64,000 bases of DNA from Dokdonia sinensis (lineage in GTDB: Bacteria > Bacteroidota > Bacteroidia > Flavobacteriales > Flavobacteriaceae): contig NZ_REFV01000013.1 of assembly GCF_003688895.1 (NCBI RefSeq), forward strand, positions 62,001 through 126,000, in the 5' to 3' direction. Of the stretch, positions 1-9,959 are shown one piece after another. The position numbers and the translations under genes were made by a program. Numbering within the stretch: position 1 is the first letter of the stretch; each line of letters begins with the position of its first letter. The notes below the pieces were generated by a model. That model had not been told where the DNA came from, searched no databases, and was given only the letters and a program-made list of their open reading frames with translations.

Positions 1-2
1 AA

Positions 3-116
3 CAAATGATGGAGACAGATCACAGTTGGGAAAACGCAGCTGGAGAATATGTATCTTTATATGAGCAATTAGTAAAAACGGCAAACAACCGTAAAACCTC
101 AAAAACCAAAAAGTAA
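3..116 (+). CDS. glgA: C-terminal end of glycogen synthase (partial)
   Basis: The reading frame is open from the window edge and ends in TAA at 114-116, giving a tail with W-x-x-A-A-x-x-Y-x-x-L-Y, which resembles the last helix of GT5 glycogen synthases, followed by a basic lysine-rich tail. The stop codon overlaps the start of glgC (TAATG), so the two are probably translationally coupled. The glgA call rests mainly on this position before glgC and glgB; only about 37 residues are visible, so the identification is an inference. Confidence 0.6.
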   Translation, partial: QMMETDHSWENAAGEYVSLYEQLVKTANNRKTSKTKK

Positions 117-1384
117 TGAACAAGAAAGTATTAGCTGTCATTTTAGGAGGCGGTCAGGGCACAAGATTATATCCACTTACGGCACAACGATCAAAACCAG
201 CTGTTCCCATTGCAGGAAAATACAGACTTGTGGATATACCTATTTCTAACTGTATAAATTCTAATATTAAGAGAATGTTTGTTTTGACACAGTTCAACTC
301 TGCTTCACTTAATAAGCATATCAAGCATACCTATCAGTTTTCTTATTTTTCAGAGGCTTTTGTAGATATTCTTGCCGCGGAGCAAACTCCAGAAAATAAA
401 GGTTGGTTCCAAGGAACGGCAGATGCTGTGCGCCAGAGTTTACACCATTTTAAGGGTTACGAGTCTGAGTACATTATGATATTATCTGGTGACCAGTTGT
501 ATCAAATGGATTTTAATAAAATGCTCAAAGCTCATATTCAGTCTGAAGCAAAAATTACCATTGCTTCTTTACCTGTGAATGCTAAGGATGCTACTTCTTT
601 TGGTATTTTAAAGACAGATGACAACAACACCATAACGTCATTCATAGAAAAACCGTCGGAAGATTTACTTCCCGACTGGCAATCTGAAGTGAGCGATAAT
701 ATGAAGGCTCAAGGTAAGAATTATCTCGCGTCTATGGGAATTTACATCTTTAATAAAGATTTATTAATAGAACTTCTCGAGGGAACAGATACAATGGATT
801 TTGGAAAAGAAATCATCCCGCAATCCATTGAGACGCATAAAGTCCTTAGTTATCCCTATGAAGGATATTGGACAGACATTGGGAACATAGAATCATTTTT
901 TGAGGCAAATATCGATTTGACCTCAGATATGCCCCAGTTTAATCTATTTAACAAAGGAAAGTCTGTACTTACAAGACCTCGTGTCCTGCCACCTTCTAAG
1001 ATTTCGGGCACAACCTTAGAAAAATCTATCATTGCCGAAGGTAGCATCATACACGGAAGTCGCATCGCAAATTCTGTGATAGGAATACGTTCCAGAGTAG
1101 GAAAAGGAACCGTAATAGAAAATGCCTACGTTATGGGAAGCAATCGTTTCCTTGATCTGGAAGAAATTAATAATGCACGAGCTACAGGCGTTCCTCACGT
1201 GGGAATAGGCGACCGTTGCTTTATAACAAACTGTATCATTGATAAAAATGCAAAAATAGGTGACGATGTGCGCATTACAGGAGGAAAGCATCTAGATGAT
1301 GTTGAGACAGAAACGTATGTCGTACGCGATGGTATAGTAGTCGTAAAGAACGGAGCAACTATCGAATCCGGAACCATCATTTAA
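116..1384 (+). CDS. glgC: Glucose-1-phosphate adenylyltransferase (ADP-glucose pyrophosphorylase)
   Basis: This enzyme makes ADP-glucose from ATP and glucose-1-phosphate, the committed step of bacterial glycogen synthesis in the cytoplasm. The protein is 422 residues, the usual length. The nucleotidyltransferase signature GGGQGTRLYPLT is at residues 11-22, the SGDQLYQMD metal/sugar segment at 124-132 and FIEKP at 176-180. The last 130 or so residues are hexapeptide-like, as in the family's left-handed beta-helix domain. The start overlaps the upstream glgA stop, and its own TAA overlaps the ATG of glgB, so glgA-glgC-glgB read as a tightly coupled operon. No copy of the abundant palindrome lies in this gene. 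Confidence 0.96.
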   Translation: MNKKVLAVILGGGQGTRLYPLTAQRSKPAVPIAGKYRLVDIPISNCINSNIKRMFVLTQFNSASLNKHIKHTYQFSYFSEAFVDILAAEQTPENKGWFQGTADAVRQSLHHFKGYESEYIMILSGDQLYQMDFNKMLKAHIQSEAKITIASLPVNAKDATSFGILKTDDNNTITSFIEKPSEDLLPDWQSEVSDNMKAQGKNYLASMGIYIFNKDLLIELLEGTDTMDFGKEIIPQSIETHKVLSYPYEGYWTDIGNIESFFEANIDLTSDMPQFNLFNKGKSVLTRPRVLPPSKISGTTLEKSIIAEGSIIHGSRIANSVIGIRSRVGKGTVIENAYVMGSNRFLDLEEINNARATGVPHVGIGDRCFITNCIIDKNAKIGDDVRITGGKHLDDVETETYVVRDGIVVVKNGATIESGTII

Positions 1385-3342
1385 TGGGACACGTACAGAC
1401 ACATAGTTTATTTACAGATTTTGATATCAGCCTTTTTAAGGCTGGAAAACATTTTCGTCTACACGATAAAATGGGAAGCCATATATGTGAGGTGAACGGA
1501 GTAAAAGGAACCTATTTTGCAGTTTGGGCACCTAGCGCAAACCAAGTTTCGGTCGTGGGAGATTTTAATTTCTGGAAAGACGGAGAATATAAACTCAATG
1601 TACGTTGGGATTCTAGCGGTATTTGGGAAGGATTCATTCCAGAAATAGGTCACGGCGAAGTCTACAAATACAAAATTCACTCAAATCATAACGGAGTCAT
1701 AACCGAAAAAGCTGACCCTTACGCTCGCAGAGCAGAACACCCACCACAAACGGCTTCTATAGTCTACGAAACTAGCCATAAGTGGAAGGACAAAAAGTGG
1801 ATGAAAAAACGCCACAAACACAACAGTCTCAACGCTCCATATTCTGTTTATGAGGTGCATTTGGGTTCCTGGCGACGTAAGATTGAGGAAGGAAACCGTA
1901 GTTTAAGTTACTCTGAGCTCGCAACAGAACTTGTAAGCTATGTAAAGGAAATGAACTTTACACACGTAGAGTTTATGCCCATTATGGAATATCCCTACGA
2001 TCCTAGTTGGGGGTATCAGGTTACGGGATATTTTGCTCCTACATCGCGTTTTGGTTATCCAGAAGAATTAATGACACTTATAGATGCTTTGCATCAAAAT
2101 GATATTGGAGTCATTCTAGATTGGGTACCCTCTCATTTTCCAGAAGATGCGCACGGACTAGGAATTTTTGACGGAACAGCTTGTTATGAGCACCCAGATA
2201 AAAGAAAAGGATATCACCCAGACTGGAAATCCCTTATTTTTAATTACGAACGCAATGAGGTGCGTAGCTTTCTCATAAGCAACGCAGTCTTTTGGATGGA
2301 ACACTATCACGTGGACGGACTCCGAGTAGACGCAGTAGCCTCGATGATATATCTGGATTATAGCCGTGAGGATGGCGAGTGGGAGCCTAATGACCAGGGA
2401 GGAAGAGAAAATCTTGCTGTCATCTCATTCCTTAAAGAACTGAATCAAGAGATTTACGGCTCATTCCCAGATACCCAAGTCATCGCCGAAGAATCTACAA
2501 GCTTCCCGATGGTGAGCAAGCCAGTTTTTGCTGGCGGACTCGGATTCGGTATGAAATGGATGATGGGCTGGATGCACGACACGCTAGAGTATTTCCAAAA
2601 AGATACCATATACAGAACACATCATCATAACGAGTTGAGCTTCTCGATGACCTATGGGTTTACAGAAAACTTTATGCTCCCACTTTCTCACGATGAGGTG
2701 GTGTACGGTAAGAAGTCCATTATAGGTAGAATGCCGGGTGACGAGTGGCAACGCTTTGCGAATCTCAGGCTGTTATACACCTATATGTATACTCATCCGG
2801 GAGGGAAGTTACTCTTTATGGGAAGTGAGTTTGGACAAGGAACGGAGTGGAATTTCAAAGATCAGTTAGATTGGTACGTGCTTAAATTTGATATACATAA
2901 GCAAATGCAAACCGCCTTTGCTGAAATAAATAAATTATACACGACCACACCCGCGCTTTACGAAAGACAATTTGAGCCAGAAGGTTTTGAGTGGATTGCT
3001 CACGATGACAGCCAGAATTCTGTGCTAAGCTACATACGCAAAGGTGAGGATGATAAAAAGGTGTTAGTCTGTGTTTTCAATCTCACACCAAACCCGAGAA
3101 CGGAGTATCGCATAGGTTTACCTTTTAAAGGAAGCTTGCGCGAAATATTCAACAGTGACGATACCGCTTTTGGAGGGACAGGCGACTGGAAAAACAAAAA
3201 ACTCAAAGTAACCGCCGAAAGCTGGAACGGAAAAACACATTCGGCCGAAATTACGATTGGACCTCTTGCAGGAGTCGTATTTGAACTCAAGGCATCGGCC
3301 ACGAGAAAACCTTCGACTAGCAAGAAGATTAAGAAAGCGTAG
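1384..3342 (+). CDS. glgB: 1,4-alpha-glucan branching enzyme, GH13
   Basis: This enzyme introduces alpha-1,6 branches into glycogen. The protein has 652 residues, with an N-terminal CBM48 region (AVWAPSANQVSVVGDFN, near residues 47-63) followed by the GH13 barrel. Catalytic residues are visible: the nucleophile Asp316 in GLRVDAVASM, the acid/base Glu369 in IAEEST and the transition-state Asp437 in LSHDEVVYGK. The C-terminus is a beta domain with a Ser/Lys-rich tail. The ATG overlaps the glgC stop by one base, indicating coupled translation. Nothing looks broken. Confidence 0.97.
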   Translation: MGHVQTHSLFTDFDISLFKAGKHFRLHDKMGSHICEVNGVKGTYFAVWAPSANQVSVVGDFNFWKDGEYKLNVRWDSSGIWEGFIPEIGHGEVYKYKIHSNHNGVITEKADPYARRAEHPPQTASIVYETSHKWKDKKWMKKRHKHNSLNAPYSVYEVHLGSWRRKIEEGNRSLSYSELATELVSYVKEMNFTHVEFMPIMEYPYDPSWGYQVTGYFAPTSRFGYPEELMTLIDALHQNDIGVILDWVPSHFPEDAHGLGIFDGTACYEHPDKRKGYHPDWKSLIFNYERNEVRSFLISNAVFWMEHYHVDGLRVDAVASMIYLDYSREDGEWEPNDQGGRENLAVISFLKELNQEIYGSFPDTQVIAEESTSFPMVSKPVFAGGLGFGMKWMMGWMHDTLEYFQKDTIYRTHHHNELSFSMTYGFTENFMLPLSHDEVVYGKKSIIGRMPGDEWQRFANLRLLYTYMYTHPGGKLLFMGSEFGQGTEWNFKDQLDWYVLKFDIHKQMQTAFAEINKLYTTTPALYERQFEPEGFEWIAHDDSQNSVLSYIRKGEDDKKVLVCVFNLTPNPRTEYRIGLPFKGSLREIFNSDDTAFGGTGDWKNKKLKVTAESWNGKTHSAEITIGPLAGVVFELKASATRKPSTSKKIKKA

Positions 3343-3568
3343 CTCTTCTATTTATGGCGAGAGTTAGGTGGCTATTTTCCTAAAAATTAGACTGTTTATG
3401 TAATTACATTTTCTTGCAAATGGAAAGGTGGAGCCGACTAAAATTTTCGCGAAAGCGTAAAAATCAAACTTTTTAACCTTACGAAAACGTTAGCGTTAAT
3501 AACTAATTACGATTTAACACGCTATTTTAAAAGGATAGCGTTTATTTGGATACCCTAATAAAAATACT
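3343..3568. repeat. glgB/GH31 gap with one TTTCGCGAAA palindrome
   Basis: This 226-bp gap separates glgB from the GH31 gene. It holds a copy of the window-wide palindrome (core 3445-3454, extended TTTTCGCGAAAGCG) and otherwise AT-rich sequence. I see no clear terminator or -7 box. The GH31 gene may be transcribed on its own or by read-through from the glg operon. Confidence 0.7.
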
Positions 3569-5971
3569 ATGATTGTAAATACGGAACTGCAACAAAAAGG
3601 CAACCAGTTTCCCAACCGAGTAGTTGACTTTAAGAAAGAAGTTGATACCCTATATTTCACCACCCAAAACGAAATTATTTTAGAACTCACCGTCCTTAGG
3701 GATAGCGTGATTCGCTTTAGATATGCAACAGGCGGTGTTTTTGAACGTGATTTTTCCTATGCGATAGATGAGAATGCCTCTCGAGGTTACAATCATCTTG
3801 AGCTCAAGGATGATAAGGAATACTACCACGTTCATACGTCAAAATTGCATATTCGCATTGAGAAGGAGAGCTTACAGACCGCGATTTATGATACGGATGG
3901 CAACCTGATTAATGAGGATGAAATTGGTTTTCACTACGAGGAGAGCTTCCATTACGGCGGTAATATCGTAAAGATGAGTAAGAAGGCGCAACACGCGGAG
4001 TCTTATTACGGACTGGGCGATAAGCCTATGCACTCTAACTTGAGAGGTAAACGTGTGCAAAATTGGGCTACGGATCAGTACGCTTTCGCGAAAGATCAAG
4101 ACCCTATCTATAAATCTGTTCCATTTTACATCGGGCTTAACAACAAGAAGGCCTACGGTATCTTTTTTGACAATACGTTCAGAACCTATTTTGACTTTTG
4201 TCAAGAACGTATGGGTGTGACCAGTTTTTGGGCACAAGGTGGAGAGATGAATTATTATTTCATCTATGGACCTCAAATGTCTGATGTAGTTACAAGCTAT
4301 ACAAATCTTACTGGAGTTCCAGAATTACCACCTATGTGGGCTTTGGGTTACCAGCAATGTAAATGGAGTTATTTTCCAGAAAGCAATGTAAAAGAAGTTG
4401 CGGCCAAGTTCCGTGAACTTAAAATCCCTTGTGATGGCATCTATCTGGATATAGATTATATGGAGGGTTTCCGTTGTTTTACCTGGAATAAGGAATACTT
4501 TCCAGACCCTAAACGTATGGTTAAGGAGCTGGCGGATGATGGTTTTAAAACTATAGTCATCATTGATCCGGGGATTAAAATAGACAAAGATTATTGGGTG
4601 TATCAAGAAGGGGTCAAAAATGATTACTTCTGTAAACGTGCAGATGGGCCCAATATGAAAGGAAAAGTATGGCCTGGAGAATGTAATTTCCCAGATTATA
4701 CAAATCCTAAAGTTCGCGACTGGTGGGCTGGATTATTTAAAGAGCTTATAAGCGACGTAGGTGTAAAAGGAGTGTGGAATGATATGAACGAGCCTGCAGT
4801 AATGGAGGTTCCAGATAAGACCTTCCCGCCAGACGTGCGCCATAATTATGATGGTGATCCTTGTAGTCACAGGAAAGCACACAATATTTATGGAACGCAA
4901 ATGGCACGGGCGACGTATGAAGGTGTTAAGAAATTTGCCTATCCTAAAAGACCTTTTGTAATCACAAGATCTGCTTATAGTGGAGCGCAACGTTACACTT
5001 CGTCTTGGACGGGAGATAACGTAGCAAGCTGGGAACACCTATGGATCGCAAATATTCAAGTACAACGTATGTGTATCTCAGGAATGAGTTTCACAGGGAC
5101 AGACATCGGTGGTTTTGCAGAGCAACCTACGGGTGAGCTATATGCGCGCTGGATACAGCTTGGTGTTTTTCATCCATTTTGTAGAACGCACTCATCTGGA
5201 CATCACGGAGATCAAGAGCCTTGGGCCTTTGACGAAGGGGTAACAGACATCGCGCGTAAGTTTATAAACTTGCGTTATAGATTACTTCCTTACTTATATA
5301 CAATGTTTTATGAGTATGTAGAGAAGGGCACACCGTTATTGAAGCCACTCGTATATTTTGATCAGGATGATGCACAAACGCACTATCGTACAGATGAATT
5401 TATATTTGGTCATCATATTTTAGTTTGTCCAATTCTGGAGCCAAATGCTAAAGGACGTCGCATGTACGTGCCTAGAGGAAATTGGTACAATTACTGGACA
5501 AAGCAAATGATCGCAGGAGGTAAAGAGCAATGGGTAGATGCAGATATAGATGAAATGCCACTTTTTGTAAAAGAAGGTACCATTCTACCTAAGTATCCTA
5601 TACAACAATATGTGGGAGAGTTAACGATCGAGCAAGTCGAGCTGGAAGTGTATTATGGTCTTGGTAAGAACGCATCAAAACTTTATGAAGATGCCCAGGA
5701 TGGTTATGACTATACAAAGGATCGATATAGCTACCGTACTTTTAAGATGGTAGGACGTGAAAAAGATTGGATCATACAGCAACACAAGCGCGGAGATTTT
5801 ATGACTTCTTACGATACATTTAGAATCCATTTGATCGGACTTCCATTTGATATTAAGGAAATAGAGCTCGATAATGAAGTAGTCTCTTTTGAGGATGTAC
5901 ATTTTGACCCAGTGGCTTGTGCGCTAATCATTAACAAAGATTTCACGGAGTTGCATCTTACGGGAGCTTAA
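3569..5971 (+). CDS. Alpha-glucosidase, glycoside hydrolase family 31
   Basis: Likely hydrolyses alpha-glucosidic bonds of maltodextrins or glycogen-derived oligosaccharides. The 800-residue protein has an N-terminal beta domain, then the GH31 barrel with the nucleophile Asp405 in VWNDMNEP and the acid/base Asp483 in the W-T-G-D-N segment, then GGF and the R-T-H-S-S-G-H-H segment. No signal peptide is visible, so it probably acts in the cytoplasm alongside the glycogen genes upstream. A palindrome copy (core 4084-4093) is read as AFAK in the N-terminal domain before the barrel. Exact substrate linkage cannot be told from sequence. Confidence 0.93.
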   Translation: MIVNTELQQKGNQFPNRVVDFKKEVDTLYFTTQNEIILELTVLRDSVIRFRYATGGVFERDFSYAIDENASRGYNHLELKDDKEYYHVHTSKLHIRIEKESLQTAIYDTDGNLINEDEIGFHYEESFHYGGNIVKMSKKAQHAESYYGLGDKPMHSNLRGKRVQNWATDQYAFAKDQDPIYKSVPFYIGLNNKKAYGIFFDNTFRTYFDFCQERMGVTSFWAQGGEMNYYFIYGPQMSDVVTSYTNLTGVPELPPMWALGYQQCKWSYFPESNVKEVAAKFRELKIPCDGIYLDIDYMEGFRCFTWNKEYFPDPKRMVKELADDGFKTIVIIDPGIKIDKDYWVYQEGVKNDYFCKRADGPNMKGKVWPGECNFPDYTNPKVRDWWAGLFKELISDVGVKGVWNDMNEPAVMEVPDKTFPPDVRHNYDGDPCSHRKAHNIYGTQMARATYEGVKKFAYPKRPFVITRSAYSGAQRYTSSWTGDNVASWEHLWIANIQVQRMCISGMSFTGTDIGGFAEQPTGELYARWIQLGVFHPFCRTHSSGHHGDQEPWAFDEGVTDIARKFINLRYRLLPYLYTMFYEYVEKGTPLLKPLVYFDQDDAQTHYRTDEFIFGHHILVCPILEPNAKGRRMYVPRGNWYNYWTKQMIAGGKEQWVDADIDEMPLFVKEGTILPKYPIQQYVGELTIEQVELEVYYGLGKNASKLYEDAQDGYDYTKDRYSYRTFKMVGREKDWIIQQHKRGDFMTSYDTFRIHLIGLPFDIKEIELDNEVVSFEDVHFDPVACALIINKDFTELHLTGA

Positions 5972-6006
5972 CATTTTCGTAATTTTAGGTAACCTTAAAA
6001 ATCAAG

Positions 6007-6831
6007 ATGATGAAAATGAAAAATACACTATTACTTGTGCTCGCAGTATTTATGCTTAGTGCCTGTAAAACAAGTCCGTTCACGGGTAAAAAGACGCTTA
6101 ATTTTGTGAGTAATGACCAGCTTTTTCCTATGGCTTTTCAACAATATAATCAGTTCCTTTCTGAGAATAACGTTGTAACCGGAACAGCAGAATCTGCGAT
6201 GGTAAAGCGGGTAGGAGAGAAGATTGCTGTGGCAGCAGAGCGCTATCTAACGGCGCTCGGAGAACCTGGATACTTGAATGATTACAGGTGGGAATACAAT
6301 CTTGTACAAGATGAAGCTATAAACGCTTGGTGTATGCCAGGAGGTAAGATTGTAGTGTATACTGGTATTTTACCTATTACGCAGACAGAACGTGGCCTTG
6401 CAATGGTAATGGGTCACGAGCTTGCTCACGCACTTGCAAACCACGGAGCGCAACGTATGAGCGCTGGACAATTGCAACAGCTTGGAGCTCTAGGAACTGC
6501 AGTTGCAGTTTCTGGACAAGATCCTGCAAAACAACAGCAAATTATGCAATTGTATGGTGTGGGTACTACCGTAGGTGGAATGCTTCCTTTTAGTAGAAGC
6601 CACGAGAACGAGGCAGATAAAATTGGACTTTTGATTGCGGCAATTGCGGGTTACGATCCTACGGAAGGAGCAAAACTATGGCAACGTATGAAAGCAGCCA
6701 GTAATGGCCAAGCCCCGCCAGAGATTATGAGCACACACCCATCATCAGACACACGTATTGCTAATCTTACGGAATTAGTTCCCTTTGCAAAACAAGAAGC
6801 GGCAAAATTTGGTGTGACTACATTTCAATAA
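6007..6831 (+). CDS. M48-family metalloprotease, lipoprotein
   Basis: A 274-residue zinc protease resembling LoiP/YggG and BepA-type M48 peptidases that act in the periplasm on outer-membrane or misfolded proteins. The N-terminus is a lipoprotein signal with lipobox L-S-A-C near residue 20. The HELAH zinc motif has His137, Glu138 and His141, and the third ligand is probably Glu200 in HENEAD. The ATG at 6007 is followed by a second possible ATG (M-M-K-M-K); either gives a good signal peptide. A hairpin terminator follows at 6854-6883, so the gene is probably the end of its transcript. Confidence 0.9.
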   Translation: MMKMKNTLLLVLAVFMLSACKTSPFTGKKTLNFVSNDQLFPMAFQQYNQFLSENNVVTGTAESAMVKRVGEKIAVAAERYLTALGEPGYLNDYRWEYNLVQDEAINAWCMPGGKIVVYTGILPITQTERGLAMVMGHELAHALANHGAQRMSAGQLQQLGALGTAVAVSGQDPAKQQQIMQLYGVGTTVGGMLPFSRSHENEADKIGLLIAAIAGYDPTEGAKLWQRMKAASNGQAPPEIMSTHPSSDTRIANLTELVPFAKQEAAKFGVTTFQ

Positions 6832-6853
6832 GAATTAAGAATAATATTTCCTT

Positions 6854-6883
6854 AGAAAAGCTGTGCAGTCGCACAGCTTTTCT
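6854..6883. terminator. Stem-loop terminator after the M48 gene
   Basis: A perfect 13-bp stem (AGAAAAGCTGTGC with GCACAGCTTTTCT) around a 4-base loop lies between the M48 gene and the MFS gene. The T-rich 3' side (CTTTTCTATTTTA) is what an intrinsic terminator needs. Confidence 0.7.
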
Positions 6884-6894
6884 ATTTTAGTAGG

Positions 6895-8211
6895 ATGAAA
6901 GAAGTACTTCCTAAAGGTCATAAGAAATTATTAAATGCTTGGGCATTCTATGATTGGGCAAATTCCGTTTATAGTCTTGTAATCGCTTCGGCTATATTTC
7001 CTTTGTTTTACGGTGCTTTGTTTCGAGGGGCTGGCATTGAAGAGATAGAAGTCTTTGGGATGCTACTACGTCGCAGTCCCCTAATATTTTATACTACTGC
7101 CATTGCATTTCTCGTGGTTGCTATAATTTCTCCTATTCTTTCAGGAGTGGCAGATTATCTAGGGAACAAAAAGTTCTTTTTAAAGCTCTTCTGTTACATC
7201 GGAGCACTTTCAACGATAGGTCTATATTGGTTCAGTCTAGAACATATTTATTGGAGCTTACTTCTGTATCTATTGGGGCTGGTAGGATTCTGGGGCAGTT
7301 TGGTATTTTATAACTCCTATTTGCCAGATGTCGCTTTCCCTAAACAGCACGATGCGATAAGTGCAAAGGGGTATTCATTGGGTTACGTAGGAAGCGTACT
7401 TCTGTTAGTCGTTTGTCTTGCAATGATTCTAGGATACGAGTCTTTTGGATTTAAAGATGAAGCAATGCCCACTCGATTATCGTTCGTACTCACAGGAGTC
7501 TGGTGGATTGGATTTAGTCAATATACATATGCTTATTTACCAAAGGGAAACAAAAGTCGTGGCAAACTTACAAGTACGGTTTTATTTAATGGTTTTAGAG
7601 AGCTAAGAGGTATATGGCAATCTATGCAAAACCAGCTCCGACTTAAAAAGTATTTATATGCTTTCTTCGTATATAGTATGGCAGTCCAGACAGTAATGCT
7701 GGCCGCAGCTTATTTTGGAGAACAAGAATTAGAGTGGGGAAGTGATAGCGAGCGTACCACAGGGTTAATAGTAAGTATCTTATTGATTCAACTCGTTGCC
7801 GTACTTGGAGCAGTTCTTACTTCAAGACTATCTGCGCGAGTTGGAAACCTAAAAGCCTTAGTCATTATTAATATTGTTTGGATTCTCATTTGCGCTTGGG
7901 CGTATTTTGTATATACACCTTTCCAATTTTACTTTACGGCAGGATTCGTGGGATTAGTAATGGGAGGCATACAGTCACTATCCAGATCCACCTACGCAAA
8001 GTTTTTACCAAAAGATACGCTAGATACCACTTCCTACTTTAGCTTTTACGACGTCGCCGAAAAAATAGGAATTATCATAGGCATGTTCCTCTACGGCTTT
8101 GTAGAAGAAATTACGGGCAGTATGCGTTTTAGCATCGTTTTTCTGATTGTATTCTTTGTCGCGGGAGTAATATTACTCAAAAGAGTCCCTAGAGAAAGAA
8201 CTGTTGTTTAG
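6895..8211 (+). CDS. UMF1-family MFS transporter
   Basis: A 438-residue polytopic inner-membrane protein with about 12 hydrophobic segments. The start KLLNAWAFYDWANSVYSLVIASAIFP is typical of the UMF1/Atg22-like branch of the major facilitator superfamily, whose substrates are largely unknown (vacuolar Atg22 exports amino acids). A central hydrophilic loop (near residues 225-250) separates two six-helix halves. The stop codon overlaps by four bases the end of the convergent aldehyde dehydrogenase gene. Confidence 0.88.
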   Translation: MKEVLPKGHKKLLNAWAFYDWANSVYSLVIASAIFPLFYGALFRGAGIEEIEVFGMLLRRSPLIFYTTAIAFLVVAIISPILSGVADYLGNKKFFLKLFCYIGALSTIGLYWFSLEHIYWSLLLYLLGLVGFWGSLVFYNSYLPDVAFPKQHDAISAKGYSLGYVGSVLLLVVCLAMILGYESFGFKDEAMPTRLSFVLTGVWWIGFSQYTYAYLPKGNKSRGKLTSTVLFNGFRELRGIWQSMQNQLRLKKYLYAFFVYSMAVQTVMLAAAYFGEQELEWGSDSERTTGLIVSILLIQLVAVLGAVLTSRLSARVGNLKALVIINIVWILICAWAYFVYTPFQFYFTAGFVGLVMGGIQSLSRSTYAKFLPKDTLDTTSYFSFYDVAEKIGIIIGMFLYGFVEEITGSMRFSIVFLIVFFVAGVILLKRVPRERTVV

Positions 8212-9581
8212 AGCCATTTTGTAAATCGTTTAAGTATACTGAGCTTGCCTTTGTAAGGTGCATAACGTACAGGGACATCCAGCCACGTCCCCCGCTTAAC
8301 AACTGATTTTGCGTGACTAAAAGTGTAGAAACTCTGAGCCCCGTGGTAACTGCCTACCCCAGAATGACCTACACCGCCAAAGGGTAATCTATCATTTATG
8401 AAGTGAATGAGCGTATCGTTCATCACGCCACCGCCATACGAGAACGCGTTGTTAAACCAATTTTTAAAAGACCGCTTTCGCGAAAAAACATATGCACTCA
8501 GGGGCTTCTCAAAAGAGGTAAGGACATTTTCAATATCCTGCTTACTGTCAAACGTCAAAACGGGAAGAATGGGACCAAAAATTTCTTCTTGCATTACCGC
8601 ATCCTGTAATGTCACATTCTCTAAAATCGTAGGTGCGATATATAAATCGGCTTTGTCCGTATTTCCTCCTTTAAAAACGGAAGCTCCATCCAAAAGTTCC
8701 GAAAGTCTCTCGAAGTTTTTTTCATTAATGATTCTTGCAAAATCAGGCGATACTTTGGGATCTGCGCCATAAGCTCTTGTGATTTCTATATCCAGTGCAG
8801 TAAGAAGCTCTTTTTTCTTTGAAGAATGCACAAGGATATAATCCGGTGCGATACACGTCTGACCAGCATTTACAAATTTCCCCCACACGATACGCCTTGC
8901 CGCCTGCTGGATTTTTGCCGTCTCGTCTATGATGCACGGACTTTTTCCGCCAAGTTCTAATGTCACTGGAGTGAGGTGTTCGGCGGCAGCTTTGTATACA
9001 ATTTTCCCAACAGGAACACTCCCAGTAAAAAAGATATAATCCCAGCGTTGTGCAAGCAATTGTTGCGCAATTTCTTTATCGCCTTGTACCACAGTAATAT
9101 GTCCAGGGTCAAAAACTTCACTTATGATTTTAGCCAATAATTCTGACGTTTTTGGTGTGAGTTCGCTAGGTTTCAGCACCGCTGTATTTCCAGCCACAAT
9201 TGCTCCTATGATAGGCCCAACCGCAAGCTGAAAGGGATAGTTCCACGGGGCGATAATAAGTGTTGTACCGTAAGGTTCGTAATAAATGTAATCGCTACTG
9301 GGGAAATTGAGGAGTGAAGCTTTTACCTTCTTCGGTTGACTCCATTTATACACTTCCTTAATTGCCAGATTGAGTTCTTGGTGTACGATACTTATTTCGG
9401 TAGCTACCGTTTCAAAAGGCGGTTTTTTAAAGCCGGCCGTCAGGGCATCTATAATATGTTGCTCGTGCTTTTTTATGCTTTCGCGAAAGCGTACCAAACA
9501 TTCTTTCCTGTAAGCAATGTCCTTAGTTTGACCTGTTTTAAAAAATGCTTGTTGCCGCTCTAAAATCTTTGGAATATTCAA
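8208..9581 (-). CDS. Aldehyde dehydrogenase, class 3 type
   Basis: Oxidises aldehydes to acids with NAD(P). The 457-residue protein matches class 3 ALDH numbering exactly: general base Glu209 in VTLELGGKSP and nucleophile Cys243 in NAGQTCIAPDY. The length is typical for this soluble or membrane-associated class used for fatty and aromatic aldehydes. Two palindrome copies lie inside: core 9479-9488, read as VRFRESI near residue 33, and core 8476-8485, read as FSRKRSF in the C-terminal third. They are decoded in different frames (RFRES and SRKR), so both coding versions are tolerated in one enzyme. Confidence 0.95.
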   Translation of the reverse strand: MNIPKILERQQAFFKTGQTKDIAYRKECLVRFRESIKKHEQHIIDALTAGFKKPPFETVATEISIVHQELNLAIKEVYKWSQPKKVKASLLNFPSSDYIYYEPYGTTLIIAPWNYPFQLAVGPIIGAIVAGNTAVLKPSELTPKTSELLAKIISEVFDPGHITVVQGDKEIAQQLLAQRWDYIFFTGSVPVGKIVYKAAAEHLTPVTLELGGKSPCIIDETAKIQQAARRIVWGKFVNAGQTCIAPDYILVHSSKKKELLTALDIEITRAYGADPKVSPDFARIINEKNFERLSELLDGASVFKGGNTDKADLYIAPTILENVTLQDAVMQEEIFGPILPVLTFDSKQDIENVLTSFEKPLSAYVFSRKRSFKNWFNNAFSYGGGVMNDTLIHFINDRLPFGGVGHSGVGSYHGAQSFYTFSHAKSVVKRGTWLDVPVRYAPYKGKLSILKRFTKWL

Positions 9582-9959
9582 AATGCGATGTTTTACTCAA
9601 AAATAGGTTGTAATCAGTTTTTAATTGTTCCGTTTATCAAAGTTTTAATAATCATACCGCACTTTCTGAGCTATAAAAATACGCGCAACATCATTTGTTT
9701 TATTTACAAAATATATAATCTAGAATATTATATATTTTATGGTTACGTAATTTGTAATAAACCGCTTCTAAATTGGCTAATCCATAAAAGTAATCGTGCT
9801 TTTAACTGCTTTGGGGTAATCATTATATTTATATTAAAACATTGTATTTCAGAGATATAGGTGTTTATTGTCAGGGTTGAGCACCGTGAAGGATTATGAC
9901 GAGGAACGGGATAAGCATTATAATAAATTAATTTTATAACTCTAAAGAGCAATATACCC
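9582..9959. other. AT-rich leader region before ilvD
   Basis: This 378-bp gap separates the divergent ALDH and ilvD genes and should contain both promoters. A long AT-only hairpin lies at 9708-9738. A GC-richer segment at about 9865-9920 follows, just upstream of ilvD. I did not find a recognisable leader peptide, T-box or riboswitch. The open frame at 9588-9860 looks like random AT-rich translation. Confidence 0.6.
9708..9738. repeat. AT-only inverted repeat upstream of ilvD
   Basis: Two perfect 12-bp arms (AAAATATATAAT at 9708-9719 and its complement at 9727-9738) flank a 7-base loop. It is too weak for a terminator stem and lacks a T-tract, so an operator or a DNA-bending site is possible. 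Confidence 0.6.

Noticed and set aside
3872-4276. Open frame of 134 codons on the reverse strand
   Set aside because: Antisense to the GH31 catalytic region; no recognisable features.
9588-9860. Open frame of 90 codons before ilvD
   Set aside because: The translation is a low-complexity Ile/Phe/Tyr/Asn-rich product expected from AT-rich noncoding DNA, with no family resemblance.
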